Of a DNA stretch of 64,000 nt, positions 59,037 to 64,000 are shown in pieces. Within the stretch, counting starts at the first letter, position 1. Every line of letters begins with the position of its first letter. Position numbers and translations under genes: made by a program. The stretch covers positions 62,001-126,000 of the forward strand of contig CALUCD010000006.1 in the NCBI GenBank assembly GCA_943914465.1, in the 5' to 3' direction. A model generated the notes under the pieces. That model was not told the origin of the DNA. It searched no databases and saw nothing but the letters and a program-made list of their open reading frames with translations. The stretch is from an uncultured Corynebacterium sp. (GTDB taxonomy: Bacteria > Actinomycetota > Actinomycetes > Mycobacteriales > Mycobacteriaceae).

Positions 59037-59815
59037 CGTTGCCGGCGACGTTGCCGCAGCGAATCGTTGCTCAGCAACCGCTTGTGGGTGCTTGGGTATC
59101 GTCAGGTTCTGATACCGCCGCCGAGATCATCGCCACAGCAGGCTTTGATTGGGTGCTTATCGACGCAGAGCATTCCCCATATGGGTTGGAAACCGTTACC
59201 TCGCTGCTGCGGGCAACCAACGGCACTGCGGCAACCCCAGTCGTGCGGCTGCCACAGGGCGATACCGCGCTGATCAAACAGTACCTGGATCTAGGCGCGC
59301 AAAACCTCATGATTCCAATGGTGCACACCGTCGAAGATGCGCAACGCATCGTCGCGGCGATGCACTATCCGCCGCGCGGTGTACGGGGTGTGGGCTCTGC
59401 TCTCGCGCGCTCTTCACGGTGGAATGGGGTTAAGAACTACCTGGCAAATGCATCCGACACGATTAGTCTCACCGTGCAGATCGAATCTGCACAAGCAGTG
59501 GAAAACGCTGCCGAAATCGCCGCTCTTGACGGTGTCGATGCTGTGTTCGTGGGACCTGCCGACCTTGCGGCATCCATGGGTCTGCTCGGACAACCAGCAC
59601 ACCCAGACGTCGTGGCAGCTGTGGAGCACACATTTCGCGCCGTGCTTGACGCAGGCAAACCAGTCGGAGTCAACACATTTGACACCACACAGGCGAAGAA
59701 ATACCTCGAAGCGGGCGCTTCATTCGTGTGTGTTGGCGCCGATGTGCAACTTCTTGCAAACTCAGCGCGCACCTTGGCGGCAACGTTTGATGACCATCGC
59801 AATGGTGCCAACTAA
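59021..59815 (+). CDS. hpaI: 4-hydroxy-2-oxoheptane-1,7-dioate aldolase
   Basis: A 264-residue class II pyruvate aldolase of the HpcH/HpaI family. GAWVSSGSDTAAEIIATAGFD, LIDAEHSPYGLETV with the metal/acid residues, ATPVVRLPQGDTALIKQYLD, MIPMVHTVEDAQRI, RGVGSALARSSRW and VDAVFVGPADLAASMG (metal Glu/Asp region) are visible. It cleaves the hydroxy-oxo-dioate to pyruvate and succinic semialdehyde, the last step of the meta-pathway. It overlaps hpaH by 16 bp, indicating coupled translation. The FAH-RraA fusion may encode a second aldolase-type activity. Confidence 0.93.
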   Translation: MPFHLTLPATLPQRIVAQQPLVGAWVSSGSDTAAEIIATAGFDWVLIDAEHSPYGLETVTSLLRATNGTAATPVVRLPQGDTALIKQYLDLGAQNLMIPMVHTVEDAQRIVAAMHYPPRGVRGVGSALARSSRWNGVKNYLANASDTISLTVQIESAQAVENAAEIAALDGVDAVFVGPADLAASMGLLGQPAHPDVVAAVEHTFRAVLDAGKPVGVNTFDTTQAKKYLEAGASFVCVGADVQLLANSARTLAATFDDHRNGAN

Positions 59816-59921
59816 CTCCAAGGAAACAACCAATGCCGAATAGCGAGTTAGTTAGTGAACAAAGTAGAAAAGCGCCTGTAATCTCAACGGAGAGCGGAAG
59901 GACGGCTCGGAGGGCGAAGCG

Positions 59922-61247
59922 ATGCACAATTCTTCTCCAGCAGGCACTGCGACGCCGACAGCGGCGGCGGAGCGGATGACCCCAGGGTCGCGCAAGGCAC
60001 TGTTCGCAGCGGTGACCGGAACTGTCATCGAGTGGTATGACTACGCGTTGTACGGTGCTGCCGCTGGCGTAGTCATCGGCCCGTTATTCTTCCACGGCAC
60101 CGAAGCTGGGACCACAATCGCGGCGTTTGCCACCTTCGCCGTCGGGTTTGTTGCCAGGCCGCTCGGGGGTCTGTTGGTTGGTTACCTCGGTGACCGGTAC
60201 GGGCGTCGGCTGGCGATGCTGCTCACCATGTTGATGATGGCGGTGGCCACCGTCGGCATTGGACTGTTGCCCACAGCACAGTCCATCGGCGTGCTAGCAC
60301 CGGTTCTTCTGGTGGCCCTCCGGTTATTGCAAGGCATGGGCGCAGGTGCGGAACTCGCTGGCGCAATGACCATCGTGGCCGAGTTCGCACCTTCCTCGAA
60401 ACGCGGGCTATTGACATCTTTTGTACTGGCCACGCCACCGCTTGGCATCTCGTTAGCTACTTTGGCTTTTCTTGGGGTGTCTGCACTCGGCGATCAGGCC
60501 CTCATGTCATGGGCGTGGCGGGTGCCATTTTTGGCGTCGGCGGTACTGTTCATTTTGGCCATCTGGGTGAGGCGGCAACTCGAAGAGACCCCGGAGTACC
60601 TGCTTGCACAGCAGCGCGTGCAGGGGCGCGGGGAGCGCGACCGCGTTCCCGTTTCAACGTTGCTCACCAATCACGCACGGGGTTTGTTTTCTGGATTCCT
60701 GGCGATGACGGGCCACAATGCAGTCAACTACGCACTTGCCGTGTTCGCCATCTCGCTCATGGCCTCCGAGGCAGTTGGGTTGACCCGCAGCGCGGCACTT
60801 ACTGCGGTGACATTGGGCTCACTAGTGGGGGTAATCACCACACCAGTCGGCGGATTCTTCAGCGACCGCCTCGGATCCGGACGTACCGTGGCGCTTGGCT
60901 CAGCTGCCGGAGTGGTCACCGCGTACCCAATTTTGCTCATGCTCACCTCCGGCAACGCATTTATCGGAGGTCTCGGGGTTGCGCTTGGTTACGCACTGGT
61001 GATCACGTTCACCGCGGGCGGACAGGGAGCATACCTTGCCAGCCTGTTCCCGCCGCGCGAACGCATGAGCGGGATTGCCCTTGCGCGCGAGTGCAACGGT
61101 GCGCTTGTCGCGGGTTTTACCCCGTTGATGCTGACCTGGCTGCTTGAAATCGGCGGCGGCATTATACTGCCGGCAGTCTACCTAGCCATGTGCTGTGCGC
61201 TGTCTATTCTCGCGGTCGTTATCAGCCCTACCAGCCAGCGCTACTAA
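59922..61247 (+). CDS. MHS-family MFS transporter, second aromatic-acid type
   Basis: A 441-residue twelve-helix transporter with the MHS signature TGTVIEWYDYALYGAAAGVV, YLGDRYGRRLAMLL after helix 2 and GGFFSDRLGSGRTVALG. It is related to, but clearly different in sequence from, the 51.9-kb transporter. Placed between hpaI and the hydroxyacid dehydrogenase, it probably takes up an aromatic or phenylacetate-type acid. GGAGGG lies 8 nt before the ATG. Confidence 0.88.
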   Translation: MHNSSPAGTATPTAAAERMTPGSRKALFAAVTGTVIEWYDYALYGAAAGVVIGPLFFHGTEAGTTIAAFATFAVGFVARPLGGLLVGYLGDRYGRRLAMLLTMLMMAVATVGIGLLPTAQSIGVLAPVLLVALRLLQGMGAGAELAGAMTIVAEFAPSSKRGLLTSFVLATPPLGISLATLAFLGVSALGDQALMSWAWRVPFLASAVLFILAIWVRRQLEETPEYLLAQQRVQGRGERDRVPVSTLLTNHARGLFSGFLAMTGHNAVNYALAVFAISLMASEAVGLTRSAALTAVTLGSLVGVITTPVGGFFSDRLGSGRTVALGSAAGVVTAYPILLMLTSGNAFIGGLGVALGYALVITFTAGGQGAYLASLFPPRERMSGIALARECNGALVAGFTPLMLTWLLEIGGGIILPAVYLAMCCALSILAVVISPTSQRY

Positions 61248-61283
61248 ACTCCTAGAACATTCGGCAAGGAAGGAATATGCACC

Positions 61284-62543
61284 GTGGCTCACCTTGAGCG
61301 GCGTCTCCCTGACCCCAAAGAACTTTTCTCCCTGCTTCAGTTCTCATTGCCCACGCTTAACCGGCGTGAAGCCCGCCTCGAACGGGCAGCAGATGTAGAG
61401 GATCTGCGCGCAATCGCGAAACGGCGAACCCCGACCCCTGCGTTTGATTATGTCGACGGGGCAGCAGAAAACGAAGCTACCGCGCGACGGGCGCGCGAGG
61501 CATTCGATGCTGTTGAACTTGTCCCCAAAGTGCTCAGCCCGACACCCAACATCAACCTAGAGACGACGATCGCTGGACGCCGATCACAACTCCCGTTTGG
61601 AATCGCCCCGACTGGGTTCACGCGTTTTATGCACTCTGAAGGCGAGGACGCCGGCGCAGCGGCCGCGCGCCGGGCAGGCATTCCTTTCTCGCTTTCGACG
61701 ATGGGAACTCGCTCGATCGAAGAAGTCGCCGAGGTGTCTCAAGAAGGGATCCGGTGGTTCCAGCTCTACGTGTGGAAAGACCGCGAAGCATCCTTAGAAC
61801 TGGTGCAGCGCGCCTGGGACAGCGGCTTTGACACGCTGCTTGTCACTGTGGATACCCCGGTGGCTGGACAGCGTCTGCGCGATGCGCGCAACGGGATGAC
61901 AATTCCGCCGCGGCTCACATTGAAAACCGTTGTGGATGCCTCGTATCGGCCGGAGTGGTGGTTCAACTTCCTGACCACGGATTCGTTGAAGTTCGCCTCG
62001 CTGAGCGATTCAGCTACGGATCTGCCGACGTTGATCAACGGCATGTTCGACCCGAGCATTTCTCTCCAGGATGTGGAATGGATTCGCTCGGTGTGGCCGG
62101 GCAAGCTTGTGATCAAGGGCATTCTCACCCCGGAAGATGGGCAAAGAATGGTTGCGGTTGGCGCCGATGGGTTGGTTGTTTCAAACCATGGTGGCCGCCA
62201 GTTGGACAAGGCACCTGTATCTATTCAGGCCCTCCCTGCTCTTCGGGAGGCGGTTGGTGATGCCACAGAGTTGATCCTTGATTCCGGTGTGCTGCGCGGT
62301 AGCGATATCATTGCCGCGCTTGGGCTCGGTGCAGATTTTGTGCTCATCGGCCGGGCGTACCTCTATGGTTTGATGGCCGGCGGAGAGCAAGGTGTGCAGC
62401 GCGTGATCAGTATCCTCGAACAGGAGCTGCGGACCACCATGACGCTGATGGGCATTGGTAGTGTGGCCGAGCTGAAGACAGGTGGGCAGGTGAGGCCGCG
62501 GTGGAGCCTCACTGAGCAGGCGGGCGAGAGCTTTTTTGCTTGA
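61284..62543 (+). CDS. FMN-dependent L-lactate/2-hydroxyacid dehydrogenase
   Basis: A 419-residue member of the lactate oxidase/mandelate dehydrogenase family. FDYVDGAAENEATARRAREAF, GIAPTGFTRFMHSEGEDAGA, the catalytic His302 in SNHGGRQLDKAPVS with the adjacent Arg, VIKGILTPEDG with the FMN-binding Lys, and LDSGVLRGSDIIAALGLGAD are the family motifs. Length equals that of corynebacterial LldD; in this position mandelate or hydroxyphenyl-lactate may be the substrate instead of L-lactate. GTG start follows AGGAAGGA. It ends 13 bp from the converging amidase gene. Confidence 0.88.
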   Translation: MAHLERRLPDPKELFSLLQFSLPTLNRREARLERAADVEDLRAIAKRRTPTPAFDYVDGAAENEATARRAREAFDAVELVPKVLSPTPNINLETTIAGRRSQLPFGIAPTGFTRFMHSEGEDAGAAAARRAGIPFSLSTMGTRSIEEVAEVSQEGIRWFQLYVWKDREASLELVQRAWDSGFDTLLVTVDTPVAGQRLRDARNGMTIPPRLTLKTVVDASYRPEWWFNFLTTDSLKFASLSDSATDLPTLINGMFDPSISLQDVEWIRSVWPGKLVIKGILTPEDGQRMVAVGADGLVVSNHGGRQLDKAPVSIQALPALREAVGDATELILDSGVLRGSDIIAALGLGADFVLIGRAYLYGLMAGGEQGVQRVISILEQELRTTMTLMGIGSVAELKTGGQVRPRWSLTEQAGESFFA

Positions 62544-62556
62544 CGACGTCAACGCC

Positions 62557-63930
62557 TTACGCCCCGCTGTAGCCGCCCAGCCCCAATGACTCAATCGCCC
62601 CGGCAATCTTGAACATTGTCGGCTCGTTATAGGCACCGGTACCGATTTGGATGCCGATTGGCAGCTCGTCGATGAACCCGGCCGGAATGCTCATCGCCGG
62701 CAGGCCAGCAAGGTTGAATGGGCTGGTGAACCGGGTAAGCGTGCGCAGCTGGTCGTCTTTTGTTGCGTCGGCGAACATGGCGGGTAGCACCGGGGTGATG
62801 ATGGCATCGACGGTGCCGAAGGCGTAGGTGAAGTCGCGCCGGATGTCGAAGCGGGCGCGTTGCGCACGCAGGTATTCGTCGGCGGAGACGTCACCAGTGC
62901 GCTGGTGTCGGTTCCTGATGTCGGGGCCGAACTCGTCTAAGCGGTGTTCCAAATCCGCGCCGAGAATCGTCCGGGCTTCGGCAGTAACTGTGCTGGTGAG
63001 CGCCCAATCGCTGCGCTCGATCCTGGGTAGCTCCACTGGAACAATCGCCGCGCCTAGGTTTTCTAGTTCCTGGATGACGGCGTTGGTGACAGCTGCGATA
63101 CGCGGGTCCACTTCATTGAAGAAGTATTTGCGCTCTACTCCGATGACGGAGTTTTGGACTCCAACCCCGAGGTTGGCGGTGAAGTCTGGTGGGGTGCCCG
63201 GGGTGGAAAACGGTTCGCGTGCATCGAAGCCGGCGATTGCTCGGAGTGTAATCGCGGCGTCTTCGACGTTGCGTGCCAGCGGGCCGACTTCATCGAGCGA
63301 CCAGGCGAGTGGGTAGCTGCCGACTGTTGAGACAAGCCCGCGAGTGGCCTTCACACCGACGAGACCGCAGACGGATGCCGGGATTCTCACCGAACCTCCT
63401 GTGTCGGTGCCGAGTGCGGCAAATGCCATGTCGGCCGCTACCGCCGCAGCTGACCCGCCGCTGGAACCAGACGCTGTGGTGGCTGTGTTCCACGGATTGC
63501 GGACTTCACCGGTGTGCGGGTTGACACCGCTGACACCCCATGCGTATTCATCCATTGTGGTTTTGGCGATGATCACGGCACCTGCTGCGCGCAGGCGGCG
63601 CACCACGAACGCATCGGTGTACACAGTGCGTTCGGCGCTGATCGTTGAGCCTGCTGCAGTTGGTTCTCCGGCGATATCGATGTTGTCTTTCACCATCACG
63701 GGCACGCCGTGCAGTGGGCCGCGGTACTCGCTGCTGAGGATTTCTTTCTCAGCTTCGGTGGCGTCTTGCATCGCTTGCTCGTCGCGGAAGTGCGAGACCG
63801 CGTTGAGCTCGTCGTTACGCGCATGCGCAGATTCGAGCTGGGCTCTGGTCAGTTCGACAGGGGACAGTTGGCGAGACGAGATGAGGTTGGCAACTTCAGT
63901 AATGGACGCGGACAGTAGCTCCGAGTTCAT
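62557..63930 (-). CDS. Amidase (amidase signature family)
   Basis: A 457-residue amidase with a complete Ser-cisSer-Lys triad: K81 in MVKDNIDIAGEP, the cis-Ser S156 in TASGSSGGSAAAVA, and the nucleophile S180 in GTDTGGSVRIPAS. It hydrolyses a C-N bond of an amide, releasing ammonia; in this island an arylacetamide is a reasonable guess, not evidence. It is transcribed from the end of the window. ATG 63930 is preceded by TAGGAGGATCCC. Confidence 0.92.
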   Translation of the reverse strand: MNSELLSASITEVANLISSRQLSPVELTRAQLESAHARNDELNAVSHFRDEQAMQDATEAEKEILSSEYRGPLHGVPVMVKDNIDIAGEPTAAGSTISAERTVYTDAFVVRRLRAAGAVIIAKTTMDEYAWGVSGVNPHTGEVRNPWNTATTASGSSGGSAAAVAADMAFAALGTDTGGSVRIPASVCGLVGVKATRGLVSTVGSYPLAWSLDEVGPLARNVEDAAITLRAIAGFDAREPFSTPGTPPDFTANLGVGVQNSVIGVERKYFFNEVDPRIAAVTNAVIQELENLGAAIVPVELPRIERSDWALTSTVTAEARTILGADLEHRLDEFGPDIRNRHQRTGDVSADEYLRAQRARFDIRRDFTYAFGTVDAIITPVLPAMFADATKDDQLRTLTRFTSPFNLAGLPAMSIPAGFIDELPIGIQIGTGAYNEPTMFKIAGAIESLGLGGYSGA

Positions 63931-63981
63931 GGGATCCTCCTAAAGCCGGTAATGGTGTCCGGATGAGCGCGATGTGGGAAC

Positions 63982-63995
63982 TAGCATACGTGCTA
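63982..63995. promoter_or_regulatory. Inverted repeat TAGCA-N4-TGCTA upstream of the amidase gene
   Basis: TAGCA and TGCTA with a 4-bp spacer (TACG), 52 bp before the amidase start at the very end of the window. Arm length and position fit a small operator, but 5-bp arms are weak evidence. Confidence 0.35.
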
Positions 63996-64000
63996 TAACT

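Noticed and set aside
59833..59979. Possible 48-codon gene between hpaI and the MFS gene
   Set aside because: It has a weak ribosome site but overlaps the MFS start in another frame and its product is a polar, basic chain with no features.
63344..63943. Antisense frame over the amidase gene
   Set aside because: Shadow; the amidase triad is complete on the minus strand.
1..64000. CRISPR array, rRNA operon, IS element or prophage
   Set aside because: No regular spaced repeats, no rRNA sequence, no transposase or phage genes were seen.

Overview
The window looks like a chromosomal segment of a Corynebacterium species. It is GC-rich and carries coding blocks known from corynebacteria and mycobacteria: a rimJ-glpR divisome pair followed by tRNA-Ala, pmt/rsmI/betP/metG/tatD/rpfB/rsmA/ispE/ABC-F, a GapB-type GAPDH with a long N-terminal extension, BioQ- and MtrA-like operators, and pth next to rplY. 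About twenty genes have a TANNNT-like -10 hexamer 6-9 nt before the start codon, which suggests leaderless transcripts and was used here to choose several starts.

Layout. 0-1.8 kb: end of a RimJ-like acetyltransferase, the division protein GlpR/SepX and tRNA-Ala(CGC). 1.9-7.5 kb: MFS exporter; a copper-type operon on the minus strand (copZ, ydhK-like lipoprotein gene, csoR, Old-Yellow-Enzyme gene) reading from a CsoR-box palindrome, with a CDF transporter divergent to it; a variant tag glycosylase; doxX. 7.5-19.8 kb: the core block pmt | rsmI-betP-metG-tatD-rpfB-rsmA-ispE-ABC-F. 20-26.3 kb: a 5-oxoproline/lactam-type locus (NRAMP-like ycsG and ycsI on the plus strand; biotin carboxylase-BCCP, fused pxpBC and pxpA on the minus strand), the two halves converging on a palindromic repeat. 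26.4-31.4 kb: PPK2, Mpg, HAD phosphatase, 3-hydroxyisobutyryl-CoA hydrolase-like protein, GapB. 31.4-38 kb: DUF1801, a GT4 glycosyltransferase and an SQD1-like UDP-sulfoquinovose synthase, then an AT-richer accessory patch with an AAA ATPase, an ASCH-domain remnant and an Mrr-like protein without catalytic residues. 38-46 kb: YihY, SDR, POT transporter, bioA-bioD behind a BioQ-type box, RF3, FMN reductase. 46-49.8 kb: two pth paralogues, a nitronate-monooxygenase-like enzyme, a FAH-family enzyme, rplY.

49.9-63.9 kb: an aromatic catabolic island. A flavin monooxygenase and an MHS transporter diverge from a plus-strand operon encoding a FAH-RraA fusion, a GntR regulator, a semialdehyde dehydrogenase, homoprotocatechuate 2,3-dioxygenase (every HPCD active-site residue found at a constant offset of 7), a hydratase, an HpaI aldolase, a second MHS transporter and an FMN-dependent 2-hydroxyacid dehydrogenase; an amidase closes the island. 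Together these encode most of the route from homoprotocatechuate (3,4-dihydroxyphenylacetate) to pyruvate and succinic semialdehyde, but no separate 5-carboxymethyl-2-hydroxymuconate isomerase (HpaF) is present.

Most interesting points: (i) the pxp locus pairs BC-BCCP with KipI-KipA domains, the parts of a urea-carboxylase-like biotin enzyme split over two overlapping genes; (ii) the FAH-RraA fusion in a homoprotocatechuate pathway lacking hpaF; (iii) an SQD1-like synthase paired with a GT4 glycosyltransferase in a corynebacterial genome; (iv) the catalytically dead Mrr-like protein and surrounding remnants. All functions are inferred from sequence alone; no database search was run.
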